A stretch of DNA of 64,000 nucleotides, from positions 16,433 through 80,432 of the forward strand of contig NZ_VJOL01000006.1 in assembly GCF_007556705.1 (NCBI RefSeq), written 5' to 3'. Below the pieces are notes generated by a model. It ran no database searches. It had not been told where the DNA came from and saw nothing but the letters and a program-made list of their open reading frames with translations. The translations under genes were made by a program, and so were the position numbers. This stretch comes from Tepidimonas thermarum (GTDB lineage Bacteria; Pseudomonadota; Gammaproteobacteria; Burkholderiales; Burkholderiaceae_C). This document shows positions 1 to 9,446 of the stretch, piece by piece. Within the stretch, counting starts at the first letter, position 1. Each line of letters begins with the position of its first letter.

Positions 1-49
1 TGACGGCACGCTCGCGCACCGCCAGCGCGGACAGGTTGGGCAGACTCAT
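1..49 (-). CDS. RND efflux permease, N-terminal fragment (runs off the left edge)
   Basis: Only the first 16 codons are inside the window; they read MSLPNLSALAVRERAV. This matches how many AcrB/MexB-type RND inner-membrane permeases begin, just before the first membrane helix. The ATG at 49-47 overlaps the TGA of the upstream adaptor gene (48-46), an ATGA junction that implies translational coupling. The call rests on the short N-terminus plus the adaptor immediately upstream. The rest of the gene lies outside the window. Confidence 0.65.
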   Translation of the reverse strand, partial: MSLPNLSALAVRERAV

Positions 50-1131
50 CGGGCCAGCTCCCGCACCGTCATCCCATCGTGCAGCAGGTGGGTGCCCAGG
101 GCGACCACGCGCTCACCGGCCTGCAGCGGCCCAGCCACCGTGGCCTGTCGGTCGTCCACGGCGCGGACCTGCACCGCCACCGGGTCCAGCCGGCCATCGC
201 GCAAGCGCCACACGCGCGGGCCTTGGCCGCGTTCGTCCAGCGCCCCCACGGGCACACGCCACAGCGCTTCGCCCGCGGCTGCGCCCGGCAGGGCAAAACG
301 GGTGGCGACCACGCTGCCCAGCGCCACCGTGGGCGGCAGCTCCGCGACCGTGTAGCGGGCGCGCCGCGTGCGGCCCAGGGGATCGACGGCGGGCGCAGCC
401 TCGCGCAGGCGCAGCGCGCGGCGCTGGCCGTCGGGCAGCAGGGCTTCGCCCTCGGCGGGTGGGGTCACGCCATCGGGAAAATGCACCTCCACCTCGCGCG
501 CGCCCTGCTGGGCCAGCACCGCCACGGCCTGCCCGGCGGCCACCACCTGGCCGGGCTGGCCGGTGACGTCGATCAGCACCCCGGCCGCGGGGCTGCGCAG
601 CACCGCATAGCCGCGCGCGTTGCGGGCCTGGGTCAGGCGCGCGCTGGCGGCGTCGCGCCGGCTTTGCGCTTCGCGCAGCGCAAGTTCTGCGCGCTCCAGC
701 GCCTGCGCACTGACGAAGGCGCGCGCCTGCAGTTCGCGCACGCGCGCCAGCTCGCTTTGCGCCGTGCGCAGCGCCGTCTCGGCCGCCTCGGCGTCGGCTT
801 GCGCCGCGCGCACCGCCTGCTCCAGATCGGCCGGGTCCAGCTCGAACAGCACCTGCCCGGCGCTGACCGTTTGCCCCGCGTCCACCCGCCGCGCGATGAT
901 GCGCCCGCCCACCTGAAACGCCAGCGGCGCCTCCACGTGTGCCCGCACCGTGCCAGACAAGCCCTGTGCCGCGCCACCGGCGGGCTCCACCGCCGCGGTG
1001 CGCACCAACGGCGGTGCGTCCGCTGCGGCAGGCGGGGCACCGCGCTGGCAGCCGGCAAGCGCGGCGCACAGCGCCAGCGTGGCCCACAGCGGGGCGTGGG
1101 CAGCGATGGTTCGGCTCGGCGTTTCAGGCAT
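46..1131 (-). CDS. RND efflux periplasmic adaptor (HlyD/MFP family) lipoprotein
   Basis: This is the membrane-fusion subunit that would link an inner-membrane RND pump to an outer-membrane channel. The 361-residue product has an N-terminal hydrophobic segment ending in a lipobox (LAGC, Cys28), so it is probably a lipoprotein anchored in the inner membrane. After that come a biotinyl-lipoyl-like half domain (around FQVGGRIIARRVDAGQ), a long alpha-helical hairpin rich in Ala, Glu and Arg (about residues 105-190), the second lipoyl half and C-terminal beta-barrel segments. I chose ATG 1131 because it places the signal peptide at the terminus; the frame stays open to 1212. The next gene is the permease, overlapping by 4 bases. 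The divergent tetR gene suggests local repression. The substrate cannot be predicted. Confidence 0.88.
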   Translation of the reverse strand: MPETPSRTIAAHAPLWATLALCAALAGCQRGAPPAAADAPPLVRTAAVEPAGGAAQGLSGTVRAHVEAPLAFQVGGRIIARRVDAGQTVSAGQVLFELDPADLEQAVRAAQADAEAAETALRTAQSELARVRELQARAFVSAQALERAELALREAQSRRDAASARLTQARNARGYAVLRSPAAGVLIDVTGQPGQVVAAGQAVAVLAQQGAREVEVHFPDGVTPPAEGEALLPDGQRRALRLREAAPAVDPLGRTRRARYTVAELPPTVALGSVVATRFALPGAAAGEALWRVPVGALDERGQGPRVWRLRDGRLDPVAVQVRAVDDRQATVAGPLQAGERVVALGTHLLHDGMTVRELAR

Positions 1132-1202
1132 GGTGCGCAATCTCCCGAATATGGTCATAATTGAACGCGATCGTACAGTATCGTCGGCAACCCTGCAGCG
1201 CC
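1132..1202. promoter_or_regulatory. Divergent promoter/operator region between efflux operon and tetR
   Basis: This 71-base spacer separates the two divergent start codons and is AT-richer than its surroundings. It holds a partly symmetric stretch at 1169-1184 with CGAT and ATCG outer arms around TACAGTA, plus an AT-rich segment at 1152-1162. TetR-family repressors commonly bind such dyads between their own gene and the operon they control. The exact operator and the -35/-10 elements could not be assigned. Confidence 0.45.
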
Positions 1203-1880
1203 ATGACCGCATCCACCCACCGGGGGCGCCCCATCGACCGCGGCAAAGACCAGGCCATCCTGCGCGCGGCGCGCCGCCTGCTCAAGCACGAGGGGCCGCA
1301 GGCGCTCACCATGGAGCGTGTCGCCCAGGCGGCCGGCGTGTCCAAGGTGACGCTCTACCGCCGCTACCCCAACCGGCAGGCGCTGCTGGAAGCGGTGGTG
1401 GCGCTGGATGCGTCGCGGGTGTTCCGGGCGCTGCTGCGGCCGGCGGCAACGTCGGCCGATGTGCGCGCGCAGCTGGAGGCGTTCGTCGTCGATCTGGCGG
1501 GACTGCTGTGCGGGCCCGACCACCGGCGCTACATCCAGGCGCTGGGGGAGCTGCCGCGCGCCGGCTTGGACGTTGCCCGCATCTGGCGCCAGGGACCGGC
1601 GCGGGCGCATTCGATGCTGGTGCAGTTTTTACAGGGTGCCCAGGTGGCAGGCCATCTGCGTTGCGAGGACGTGGAGCAGGCTGCCGAGCTGCTGCTGGGC
1701 ATGGCGGTGGGGCTGGACCTGGTGCGCTCGCTCTACCGCGTGCCGCTGGCGCGACAGCGCCTGGCGGTGCGCCGCGCGCACGCCACGCGCGTGGTGGAAG
1801 TGTTCTGGCACCGCTATGCGCTGGGGTCCGAAGCTTCGGGGGCAGCCGGGGCCCCCAGCAACGCGGCGCGCGCCGTCTGA
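1203..1880 (+). CDS. TetR/AcrR family transcriptional regulator
   Basis: The 225-residue product is a typical TetR-size repressor. Its N-terminal helix-turn-helix spans roughly residues 15-62 and includes the recognition-helix pattern VAQAAGVSKVTLYRRYPNRQ, the family signature. The C-terminal two thirds is an all-helical ligand-binding and dimerisation region of no specific family. I chose ATG 1203 (MTASTHRG) rather than the in-frame ATG at 1161, because the earlier start would fill the intergenic promoter region and add a non-conserved tail. The gene is divergent from the RND adaptor, so it most likely represses that operon and itself, with relief by a pump substrate. Its 3' end overlaps the convergent DUF167 gene by 67 bases. 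Confidence 0.85.
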   Translation: MTASTHRGRPIDRGKDQAILRAARRLLKHEGPQALTMERVAQAAGVSKVTLYRRYPNRQALLEAVVALDASRVFRALLRPAATSADVRAQLEAFVVDLAGLLCGPDHRRYIQALGELPRAGLDVARIWRQGPARAHSMLVQFLQGAQVAGHLRCEDVEQAAELLLGMAVGLDLVRSLYRVPLARQRLAVRRAHATRVVEVFWHRYALGSEASGAAGAPSNAARAV

Positions 1881-2110
1881 TCGTCCACACCGTCGACTTC
1901 GAGCCGCTTGAGGCGACTGGTGTGCCCTTGCACGATGCGCACGCGCGAACGCGCCACCCCGCAGCGCTGCGCGACGAAGGCGATCAACGCCTCGTTGGCG
2001 GCGCCATCGACGGGTGGGGCTTGCAATTGCACCTTGGGCTTGCCATCGTGCAAGCCCGCCACCCGCGTGTGGCGGGCACCCGGTTGGCAGTACAGGACGA
2101 GCGTGGCCAT
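1814..2110 (-). CDS. DUF167 (YggU-like) family protein
   Basis: This is a small 98-residue protein with the DUF167 fold signature: a first strand ending in QPGAR, then a central GKPKVQLQAPPVDGAANEAL segment and a C-terminal VEVDG-like strand (here LEVDGVDD). No biochemical function is established for the family. The start ATG at 2110 gives the conserved N-terminus; the frame is open further upstream without conservation. It converges on tetR, and the two coding regions share 67 bases in different frames. The overlapped C-terminal residues are Ala/Pro-rich and probably dispensable. It is divergent from the diguanylate cyclase, with a 55-base spacer. Confidence 0.8.
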   Translation of the reverse strand: MATLVLYCQPGARHTRVAGLHDGKPKVQLQAPPVDGAANEALIAFVAQRCGVARSRVRIVQGHTSRLKRLEVDGVDDQTARAALLGAPAAPEASDPSA

Positions 2111-2165
2111 GGTGACGGGATCGGTGCGTGCGGCCGCATCATATCCTTTGACATACGATAGCGGC

Positions 2166-3359
2166 ATGACGATAAAGGCACGCTGGCGTCGCTGGGCACG
2201 CGAGGACGCGCAGGTAAGCGAGGCCGCGCTGCGTCGCAACCTGCACGCGCTGGCGGTGGCGGCGTGGGTCGTCGTGGCTCTGAATGCGCTGCATGTCGTC
2301 GTGTTTGGCACGCTGCACTTTGACGATGCCGTGCGCAGCACGTGGGCGCAGCGCGTTGCGGGGGCGCACGCCGCCATGGCCGTGGTCATGCTGGTGACCG
2401 GTTGGCTGGCGCGACGGCTGCAGGCGCGCGGTGCGCTGCCCGCTGCGGCGGCTTGGTTGCCGCTAGGGGTCAGCGCGCTGGTGCTGGGGTGGGCGATTGC
2501 GCTGACGGCATTCGACCAGGCGATAGGCGGCAGCCTCAGCGCCTATGTCAACGCCGCCATCGCGGTGCCGGTGGTGTTGTTGTTGCGGCCCCGGGTGATG
2601 GTCACACTCATGGCGCTGGCCTGGGGGGCGCTGGCCGTCGTGCTGCGTTGGGTGATCGAGGACGCGGCGTTGTTGACTACGCACCGCATGAACGCTGCCT
2701 CCACGAGCGTGCTCGCCGCCCTGGTGGGGGTGCTGTTCTGGCGGCACTTCGTGCGCACCGAGCGGCTGCAGCGGGCGCTGGCCGACAGCAACCAACAGCT
2801 CCAGGCGCAGCACCATGAGCTGCAGGCGTTGGCCACGCGCGATCCGCTGACCGGGCTGCTGAATCGCCGCGCGTTCGAGCACGAGGCGCAGCAGGTCCTG
2901 GCCCGCGCGCGCCGGCAGCGCCACCCGCTGGCGCTGCTCATGCTCGACGTCGATCATTTCAAGGCCATCAACGACCGCCACGGCCACCCCGCGGGCGACG
3001 CGGCGCTGCGGCAGGTCGCGGCGTGCATGGCTGAGGCGATTCGCCAGACCGACCCGCTGGCGCGCTTGGGTGGCGAGGAATTCGTGCTGTTGCTGCCGGA
3101 TACAGGGGCTGACCAGGCGTGGCACCTGGCCGAAAAACTGCGGCACACGCTGGAGCAGACGCCGTTGCCCGCCATTGGGGCGCCGCTGACGGTCAGCATC
3201 GGGTTGGTCACGGTGGCCGCCGATGCCACGCCCACATTGGAGGGGTTGCTGCAGCAGGCCGACCAAGCGCTGTATGCGGCCAAGCGCCAGGGACGCAACC
3301 GCACCGTGACCTGGGACGCGGAACAGGCCGCGAGGGGCGCATCGACCGCCAGTGGCTGA
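2166..3359 (+). CDS. Membrane-anchored diguanylate cyclase (GGDEF domain)
   Basis: The 397-residue protein should make cyclic di-GMP from two GTP. The first ~190 residues carry about six hydrophobic helices, forming an integral membrane sensor of no recognised family. A short coiled coil (about 200-225, Gln-rich) leads into the GGDEF domain, starting at ATRDPLTGLLNRRAF. The active-site loop is GGEEF (residues 302-306), a catalytically competent variant. An RxxD inhibitory site (RQTD, 293-296) lies exactly five residues before it, so product feedback inhibition is likely. ATG 2166 was chosen because it begins the protein just before the first helix; the frame is open back to 1908. It lies upstream of the convergent tRNA-Thr and is probably monocistronic. 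Confidence 0.9.
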   Translation: MTIKARWRRWAREDAQVSEAALRRNLHALAVAAWVVVALNALHVVVFGTLHFDDAVRSTWAQRVAGAHAAMAVVMLVTGWLARRLQARGALPAAAAWLPLGVSALVLGWAIALTAFDQAIGGSLSAYVNAAIAVPVVLLLRPRVMVTLMALAWGALAVVLRWVIEDAALLTTHRMNAASTSVLAALVGVLFWRHFVRTERLQRALADSNQQLQAQHHELQALATRDPLTGLLNRRAFEHEAQQVLARARRQRHPLALLMLDVDHFKAINDRHGHPAGDAALRQVAACMAEAIRQTDPLARLGGEEFVLLLPDTGADQAWHLAEKLRHTLEQTPLPAIGAPLTVSIGLVTVAADATPTLEGLLQQADQALYAAKRQGRNRTVTWDAEQAARGASTASG

Positions 3360-3393
3360 TACGACGTTCAAACTCTACACGAAATCCGCGGGA

Positions 3394-3423
3394 TAAAAAA
3401 ACAAAGCCCGCGCGAGGCGGGCT
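3394..3423 (-). terminator. Rho-independent terminator of tRNA-Thr
   Basis: On the minus strand a perfect 7-base-pair stem (AGCCCGC / GCGGGCT, arms 3405-3411 and 3417-3423, 5-base loop) is followed directly by a run of T residues. It lies 16 bases past the 3' CCA of tRNA-Thr. It could also stop transcripts from the convergent diguanylate cyclase, although the U-run is only on the minus strand. Confidence 0.85.
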
Positions 3424-3439
3424 AAGTCGTTGATTCGGT

Positions 3440-3515
<76 letters not shown>

Positions 3516-3562
3516 TTGGCGGCTTCCCCGCCGTTGGCGGCGACGCCGCAGAACAAGCCACG

Positions 3563-3568
3563 ATTATA
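3563..3568 (-). promoter_or_regulatory. Probable -10 element of tRNA-Thr
   Basis: The minus strand reads a perfect TATAAT here, 48 bases before the mature 5' end of tRNA-Thr and inside the short gap after fbp. No good -35 hexamer is seen at 16-18 bases. The position and perfect hexamer make it the best promoter candidate. Confidence 0.5.
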
Positions 3569-3592
3569 CAGCTTCGGGCAGCGGTCGCTGGC

Positions 3593-4633
3593 TCAAGCGG
3601 CGCCCGCCGCGTCGGCTTCCAGGTGGTAGCGGGTGATGCGTTCGACCTCGTTCTTGGAGCCGAGCACCACCGCCACGCGGTCGTGCAGCCCGCGCGGTTC
3701 GATGTCGAGGATGCGGCGGCGACCGTCGGTGGCGGCGCCCCCGGCTTGTTCGACGATCCAGCCCATCGGGTTGGCCTCGTACATCAGGCGCAGCTTGCCG
3801 GGTTTGTTGGGCTCGCGCTTGTCCCACGGGTAGAGGAAGACCCCGCCGCGCGTGAGGATGCGGTGCACATCGGCCACCATGGAGGCGATCCAGCGCATGT
3901 TGAAGTCTTTGCCGCGCGGGCCTTCGACGCCGGCCAGGCACTCCTCGATGTAGCGGCGCACGGGCGGGGCCCAGTGCCGCCAGTTGCTCATGTTGATGGC
4001 GAATTCTTTGGTGTCTTCGGGGATGCGCACCTGGTCCTGCGTCAGCACCCAGGCGCCTTGTTCGCGGTCGAGCGTGAACATGGCCACGCCGTTGCCCACC
4101 GTGAGCACCAGCGTCGTCTGCGGCCCGTAGATGCAGTAGCCCGCAGCGACTTGCTGACGCCCCGGCTGCAAAAAGTCCGCCGCCGACACGGGTTCGACCA
4201 CGGTCGGGTCGTCGTTGAGGCGTCGCAACACCGAGAAGATGGTGCCGATGCTGACGTTGCAATCGATGTTGCTGGAGCCGTCGAGCGGGTCGAACAGCAG
4301 CAGGTATTCGCCGCGCGGATAGCGGTTGGGGATGGGGTGGATGCCGTCGAGCTCCTCGGAGGCCATGGCCGCCAGATGGCCGCCCCACTCGTTGGCCTCG
4401 ATCAACACCTCGTTGGCGATGACATCGAGCTTTTTTTGCACCTCGCCCTGGACGTTTTCGGTGCCGGCCGAGCCGAGCACGCCGCCCAGCGCGCCTTTGC
4501 CGACGGCGATGGCGATGCGCTTGCAGGCGCGTGCGACGACTTCCAGCAGCAGCCGCAGCTCGGGCGTGAGCGCGCCGTGCACGCGCTGCTGCTCGATCAG
4601 GTAGCGGGTCAGCGAGATGCGGGACTCGGACAT
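3593..4633 (-). CDS. fbp: Fructose-1,6-bisphosphatase class I
   Basis: It hydrolyses fructose 1,6-bisphosphate to fructose 6-phosphate, the committed step of gluconeogenesis, in the cytoplasm. The 346 residues match the usual class I length. Visible signatures are the metal- and phosphate-binding [15 protein letters not shown] segment (about residues 116-130), the upstream acidic SEELD patch and the C-terminal [19 protein letters not shown] active-site segment. ATG 4633 gives the family N-terminus ([12 protein letters not shown]). It follows pepN by 29 bases on the same strand, in the order prfB-pepN-fbp, probably one transcription unit. The frame is open well upstream inside pepN, but that extension is antisense-like and not conserved. 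Confidence 0.96.
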   Translation of the reverse strand: MSESRISLTRYLIEQQRVHGALTPELRLLLEVVARACKRIAIAVGKGALGGVLGSAGTENVQGEVQKKLDVIANEVLIEANEWGGHLAAMASEELDGIHPIPNRYPRGEYLLLFDPLDGSSNIDCNVSIGTIFSVLRRLNDDPTVVEPVSAADFLQPGRQQVAAGYCIYGPQTTLVLTVGNGVAMFTLDREQGAWVLTQDQVRIPEDTKEFAINMSNWRHWAPPVRRYIEECLAGVEGPRGKDFNMRWIASMVADVHRILTRGGVFLYPWDKREPNKPGKLRLMYEANPMGWIVEQAGGAATDGRRRILDIEPRGLHDRVAVVLGSKNEVERITRYHLEADAAGAA

Positions 4634-4662
4634 GGTGGCGACTCCGGGCGGAAAAAGGGGGG

Positions 4663-7326
4663 TCAGTCGGCCAGCGCGCGCGTGACGACCTCGCGCACGT
4701 CGGTGCTCAGCGTGTCGTGGGCGGCAACGGCTTGCAGCGCGGCCTGCGCGGCGCTGCGGTAAGGCTCGGCGAGCTTCTTCCAGCGGTCCAGCGCCCGCGC
4801 CAGGCGCGCGGCCACCTGCGGGTTGAAGGCGTCGATTTCGAGCACGCGCTCGCGCCAAAAGGCGTAGCCAGCGCCATCGGCACGGTGAAAGCCTGCCGGG
4901 TTGGCGTGGCAGTACGTGCTGATGAGGCTGCGCGCGCGGTTGGGGTTGCGCAGGTGGAAGTCTGGGTGCTGCAGCAGCGCCTGCACGCGCGGCAGCGCGT
5001 CGCCGCCGCGGTCGGGGGCACCGGCTTGCAGCGCAAACCACTTGTCCAGCACCAGGTCTTCGTCGCGGAAGCGTTCGTGGAACTGCGCCAGCGCGCGCGC
5101 CGCCAGTTCGTGGCCGCTGTTGACCAGGGCGCTGAGGGCCTGGTAGCGGTCGGTCATGTTGGTGGCATCCTTGAAGCGCTGGTAGCTCTTGCCCGGCCAG
5201 ACCGGGTTGCCGTTGTCGCGCGCGGCCAGGCACAGCATGTGCAGCGCCAGTCCGGCCAACGCGCGGCGGCCGGCGCTCACCGGGTCGGGCCGGTAGGCGC
5301 CGTTGTCCTTGTGCTGCTCGTAGGCCCAGACCCAGTCGTCGTGCAGCGCGTGTGCGAGCTGGCGGCGCATCGCCTCGCGCACCGCGTGGATGCGCTGCGG
5401 ATCGACGGTGTCGAGCTGTTCGGCGATGTAGGTCTCGGCCGGCAGCGTCAGCACCAGCTCCTTGAACGCCGCATCCAGCGTCGGGTGGCGCAGCACCGCG
5501 CGCATCGCCTCCAGGAACGCCGCATCCAGCGGATCGTGCACGGGGCCTTCGGCGCGCACCGCCGCCAGCGCCCGCCGCAGCGCCAGCTGCTGGCCGGCCT
5601 CCCAGCGGTTGAAGGGGTCGGTGTCGTGCGCCAGCAGCGTGCGCAGTTCGTCGTCGGTCAGGTCGTGTTCCAGGATCACTGGGGCGCTGAAGCCGCGCAG
5701 CAGCGACGGCACCGGCGCCGCGTCCATCCCCTCGAAGACGACGGTGGTCTCGGGCTCGTGCAGCACCACCAGCCGCTCGGTGTGCGGCAGCGCGTGGCCC
5801 TGGGCATCCAGCAGGCCCACGGCCACCGGGATGACGAACGGCTCCTTGACCGGCTGGCCCGGCGTGGGCGGGCAGCTCTGGCGCAGCGTCAGGGTGTAGG
5901 TGTGCGCCTGGGCATCGTAGTGGCCGCTGGCGTGCACGCGTGGTGTGCCCGCCTGCGAATACCAGCGCTTGAATTGCGGCAGCCGGCGCGCCAGCTCGCT
6001 GTCCGGGTTGGCGTCGGCGATCGCTTGGGCAAAGTCGTCGCAGGTCACGGCCTGGCCGTCGTGGCGCTCGAAGTAGAGCTTGAGCCCGCGCCCAAACCCC
6101 TCGCGGCCCACCAGGGTCTGCATCATGCGCACGACCTCGGCGCCTTTTTCGTACACCGTGACGGTGTAGAAGTTGTTGATTTCGGCGTACTGGTCCGGGC
6201 GCACGGGGTGCGCCATAGGGCCAGCGTCTTCGGGGAACTGCGCGGTGCGCAGCACGCGCACGTCCTCGATGCGTTTGACCGCGCGCGCCGAGGGGCTGCC
6301 CGCCATGTCCTGGCTGAATTCCTGGTCACGAAAGACGGTCAGGCCTTCCTTGAGGCTGAGTTGGAACCAGTCGCGGCAGGTGACGCGGTTGCCGGTCCAG
6401 TTGTGGAAGTATTCGTGCGCCACCACCGATTCGACGTTGGCAAAGTCGGCATCGGTCGCGGTGGCGGGGTTGGCCAACACGTACTTGGTGTTGAAGATGT
6501 TGAGGCCCTTGTTTTCCATCGCGCCCATGTTGAAGTCGCCGGTGGCGACGATCATGAAGCGCTCCAGGTCCAGCGGCAGGCCAAAGCGGGTCTCGTCCCA
6601 GGCGATGGCCGCCATCAGCGACTGCATCGCGTGCTCGGTCTTGTCCAGGTCGGCCTGGCGCACGTAGATTTGCAGCAGGTGCGGCGTGCCGTGGCGGCTG
6701 ATGATGGGTTGGCTGCGGCACACCAACGGGCCGGCCACCAGCGCGAACAGGTAGCACGGCTTGCGGTGCGGATCGACCCACTTGGCGTAGTGGCGCCCGT
6801 CGTCGAGTGGGCCGCTGTCCACCAGGTTGCCGTTGGACAGCAGCACGGGGTAGCGCGCCTTGTCGGCGCGCAGCGTCACGGTGTAGGTGGCCATGACGTC
6901 GGGCCGGTCCAGGAAGTAGGTGATGCGGCGAAACCCCTCGGCCTCGCACTGCGTGAAGAAGGTGCCCTGGCTGACGTAGAGCCCCATGAGCTGGGTGTTC
7001 TTCTCGGGCGCGCAGGTGGTGAAGATCTCCAGCTCGAAGGGCTCGTGGCCTTCGGGCAGCTTCTCCAGCACGAGCTGGCCGTCGTCGAGCCGGAAGCTCG
7101 TGCCCGCCCCGTTGACCAGCACCCGCGCCAGGTTGAGGTCCTCGCCGTCTAGGCGCAGCGGCTGGGGCGGCACGTCCGGGTTGCGGCGCACGCGCATGCG
7201 GTTGAGCACGCGCGTCTTGGCCGGGTCGAGGTCGAAGGTCAGATCGACGGTGTCGATCCAGTAGGCAGGTGGGGCATAGTCTTCGCGGCGGACGATGCGG
7301 GGGCTGCCTTCACGCATGGCGGTCAT
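4663..7326 (-). CDS. pepN: Aminopeptidase N (M1 family zinc metallopeptidase)
   Basis: This is a broad-specificity cytoplasmic aminopeptidase in peptide turnover. The 887 residues compare with about 870 in Escherichia coli PepN. Key motifs are GAMEN (substrate N-terminus recognition) followed by KGLNIFN, and the zinc site HEYFH (His304, Glu305, His308) with the third ligand Glu in the downstream [13 protein letters not shown] segment. The C-terminal half is the helical domain typical of bacterial M1 enzymes. Start ATG 7326 has an AGGA ribosome-binding site about nine bases ahead; the ATG three codons later is an alternative. It begins 27 bases after the prfB stop and precedes fbp by 29 bases. 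Confidence 0.96.
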   Translation of the reverse strand: MTAMREGSPRIVRREDYAPPAYWIDTVDLTFDLDPAKTRVLNRMRVRRNPDVPPQPLRLDGEDLNLARVLVNGAGTSFRLDDGQLVLEKLPEGHEPFELEIFTTCAPEKNTQLMGLYVSQGTFFTQCEAEGFRRITYFLDRPDVMATYTVTLRADKARYPVLLSNGNLVDSGPLDDGRHYAKWVDPHRKPCYLFALVAGPLVCRSQPIISRHGTPHLLQIYVRQADLDKTEHAMQSLMAAIAWDETRFGLPLDLERFMIVATGDFNMGAMENKGLNIFNTKYVLANPATATDADFANVESVVAHEYFHNWTGNRVTCRDWFQLSLKEGLTVFRDQEFSQDMAGSPSARAVKRIEDVRVLRTAQFPEDAGPMAHPVRPDQYAEINNFYTVTVYEKGAEVVRMMQTLVGREGFGRGLKLYFERHDGQAVTCDDFAQAIADANPDSELARRLPQFKRWYSQAGTPRVHASGHYDAQAHTYTLTLRQSCPPTPGQPVKEPFVIPVAVGLLDAQGHALPHTERLVVLHEPETTVVFEGMDAAPVPSLLRGFSAPVILEHDLTDDELRTLLAHDTDPFNRWEAGQQLALRRALAAVRAEGPVHDPLDAAFLEAMRAVLRHPTLDAAFKELVLTLPAETYIAEQLDTVDPQRIHAVREAMRRQLAHALHDDWVWAYEQHKDNGAYRPDPVSAGRRALAGLALHMLCLAARDNGNPVWPGKSYQRFKDATNMTDRYQALSALVNSGHELAARALAQFHERFRDEDLVLDKWFALQAGAPDRGGDALPRVQALLQHPDFHLRNPNRARSLISTYCHANPAGFHRADGAGYAFWRERVLEIDAFNPQVAARLARALDRWKKLAEPYRSAAQAALQAVAAHDTLSTDVREVVTRALAD

Positions 7327-7353
7327 GGGTGCGGTCCTGGTGGGGAGAGGGGG

Positions 7354-8458
7354 TCAGACGCCCTGCTTGAGCGAGGCTTCGATGAAAACGTCGAGGTCGC
7401 CATCCAGCACTTTCTGGGTGTTGGAGACTTCGACGTTGGTGCGCAGGTCTTTGATGCGGCTTTGGTCCAGCACGTAGCTGCGGATCTGGTGGCCCCAGCC
7501 GACGTCGGTCTTGCTGGCCTCCAGCTGCTGTTGCGTCTCCATGCGCTTGCGCATCTCCAGCTCGTACAGCTTGGAGCGCAGGCGCTGCCAGGCCAGGTCG
7601 CGGTTGGAGTGCTGGCTGCGGCTGTCCTGGGCGGTGACGACGATGCCGGTCGGGATGTGGGTCAGGCGCACCGCCGAGTCGGTCTTGTTGATGTGCTGGC
7701 CGCCGGCGCCGCTGGCGCGGTAGGTGTCCACGCGCACATCGGCGGGATTGATCTCGACCTCGATGGAGTCGTCGATCTCCGGGTACACGAATACCGAGGC
7801 AAACGAGGTGTGGCGCCCGCCGGAGGAGTCGAAAGGCGATTTGCGCACCAGGCGGTGCACGCCGGTTTCGGTGCGCAGCAGGCCAAACGCGTAGTCGCCC
7901 TCGACCTTGATGGTGGCGCTTTTGATGCCTGCGGTGTCACCCGGCTGTTCGTCTTCCACCGTGGCCTTGAAGCCCTTGCGCTCGGCGTAGCGCAGGTACT
8001 GGCGCAGCAGCATCTGCGCCCAGTCGCAGGCCTCGGTGCCACCCGCGCCAGCCTGGATGTCGATGAAGCAGTTGTTGGGATCGGCCGGGTTGTTGAACAT
8101 CCGGCGAAATTCGAGCTGCTCGACCGTGGGCGCCAGGCGCTCGACGTCCGCCTCGATGGTCTCGAGGCCCCCGTCATCGCCCTCGTCGCGCGACATCTCA
8201 AAGAGCTCGGTGTTGTCGGCCAGCTCCTGCGCCAGCCGGTCGAGCACCAGGACCACGTCCTCCAGCTGCTTTTTTTCCTTGGCCAGCTCCTGCGCGCGCT
8301 TGGGGTCGTTCCAAACGTTGGGGTCTTCCAGCGCGGCGTTGACTTCCGACAGTTTCAGGGCCTTGGCATCGTAGTCAAAGAAACCTCCGCAAGTCGGCGA
8401 CGCGTTGCGTCAAATCCTGCAGGCGGTTGGCAAGGGCGTTGAGGCGTTCGGCTTCCAT
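7354..8458 (-). CDS. prfB: Peptide chain release factor 2, expressed by programmed +1 frameshift
   Basis: RF2 recognises UGA and UAA stop codons and triggers peptide release. The first frame (8458-8378) encodes 27 residues, [14 protein letters not shown] and onward, ending in CTT followed by an in-frame TGA (8377-8375). Skipping one base restores the long frame (8376-7354, 340 residues), giving 367 residues in total against 365 in E. coli. The anticodon-like SPF tripeptide ([10 protein letters not shown]) and the peptidyl-hydrolysis GGQ motif (residues 252-254) are present. It heads the prfB-pepN-fbp group. A start called only at the internal ATG near 8256 would lose the first ~67 residues and hide the frameshift. 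Confidence 0.95.
8374..8389 (-). promoter_or_regulatory. prfB programmed +1 frameshift site
   Basis: On the minus strand the sequence reads CGGAGGTTTCTTTGAC. It has a Shine-Dalgarno-like GGAGG, a three-base spacer, the slippery CTT codon and then TGA followed by C. This is the architecture of the well-studied prfB recoding site, where low RF2 favours slippage from CTT to TTT and continued synthesis, giving autoregulation. Confidence 0.95.
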
Positions 8459-8507
8459 GGTGATGCGTTGCGGTGATCGTTCGTTTTGAAAATACGCGAT
8501 TTTCTCA

Positions 8508-8540
8508 CGGGGCGCTTGACGGTGCAGGCACAGCGCCCCG
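8508..8540 (-). terminator. Hairpin downstream of the DMT transporter gene
   Basis: A perfect 9-base inverted repeat (CGGGGCGCT at 8508-8516, AGCGCCCCG at 8532-8540) sits 26 bases past the transporter stop and before prfB. The minus-strand exit sequence is only moderately T/A rich, without a clear U-run, so termination is plausible but not certain. The prfB promoter should lie in the ~50 bases between this hairpin and 8458. Confidence 0.45.
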
Positions 8541-8566
8541 CGTCGCCGTCAGCGCCGGGGGGCGCG

Positions 8567-9445
8567 CTAACCCCGGCGGCCAAGCTGTGCCAGCAACATG
8601 CCGGCCAGAATCAGCGCCGCGCCACCCCAGCCCCTCCAGCCGATCGACTCGCCCAGCACCCACCAGCCGCCGATGGCGGCAAACACCCCTTCGCTGCTGT
8701 AGATGATGGCCGCGTGCGACGCCTTGGCCGTGCGTTGCGCCACCACCTGCAGCGTGTAGGCGATGCCGATCGACAGCAGTCCGCCCCAGGCGATGGCGCC
8801 GGCCGCGCCCGCCAGCGCGTCGGGGCTGATGGCTTCGCCCCGCGCCACGGCGGCCGCCCATGACAGCAGCCCCGCCACCGCGTACTGCATGATGGACAGG
8901 CGGATGGCGTCGTGTCGCCGCGCCCAGTGGCCCACCAGCAGCACGTGCACCGCCCACAGCGCCGCGCCGCCCAGTTGCAGCCAGTCGCCCGGGGCGATGG
9001 TGGCGTCGGGCTTGACACTGAGGAAGTACAGGCCGGCCGTGGCCAACGCCACCGCTGCCCACACCGACAGCCCCACGGGTTGGCCGAGCAGACGCATCAG
9101 GATGGGCACCAGCACCACGTACAGCCCCGTGATGAAGCCGGCGTTGGACACGCTGGTGCCCAGCAGCCCCACCTGCTGCAGGTTGATAGCGGCAAACAGC
9201 ACCAGCCCCAGCAGCACGCCGTCGCGCCACAGGCCGGTGCTCGCCAGCACGGGCACGCTGGCAAACGGCCCGCCGCGCCACCACCACAGGGGTGCGATCA
9301 GCGCCACGCCCAACGCCATGCGCGCCGCCGTGTAGGTAAACGGCCCCACGCTGTCCATGCCCAGCTGTTGGGCCACGAAGGTCGAGCCCCAGATGGCCGC
9401 GACCCCGACCATCAGCAGGTCGGTCTTCCAGGTTGCGCCCGCCAT
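8567..9445 (-). CDS. EamA/DMT family transporter
   Basis: This 292-residue inner-membrane protein has about ten predicted hydrophobic helices arranged as two EamA repeats, the drug/metabolite transporter fold. The first repeat begins with TDLLMVGVAAIWGSTF, a common EamA opening, and the second around GDWLQLGGAALWAVHVLL. Such proteins usually export amino acids, metabolites or drugs; the substrate cannot be read from sequence. Its ATG (9445-9443) follows the stop of the alpha/beta hydrolase gene (9449-9447) with one base between them, so the two are co-transcribed and probably coupled. A hairpin follows at 8508-8540. Confidence 0.88.
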   Translation of the reverse strand: MAGATWKTDLLMVGVAAIWGSTFVAQQLGMDSVGPFTYTAARMALGVALIAPLWWWRGGPFASVPVLASTGLWRDGVLLGLVLFAAINLQQVGLLGTSVSNAGFITGLYVVLVPILMRLLGQPVGLSVWAAVALATAGLYFLSVKPDATIAPGDWLQLGGAALWAVHVLLVGHWARRHDAIRLSIMQYAVAGLLSWAAAVARGEAISPDALAGAAGAIAWGGLLSIGIAYTLQVVAQRTAKASHAAIIYSSEGVFAAIGGWWVLGESIGWRGWGGAALILAGMLLAQLGRRG

Positions 9446-9446
9446 G

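Noticed and set aside
4717..7152. An 811-codon plus-strand frame over pepN, and similar long antisense frames over pnp, nuoG and nuoL
   Set aside because: Low-complexity translations without motifs; each overlaps a strongly supported gene on the other strand.
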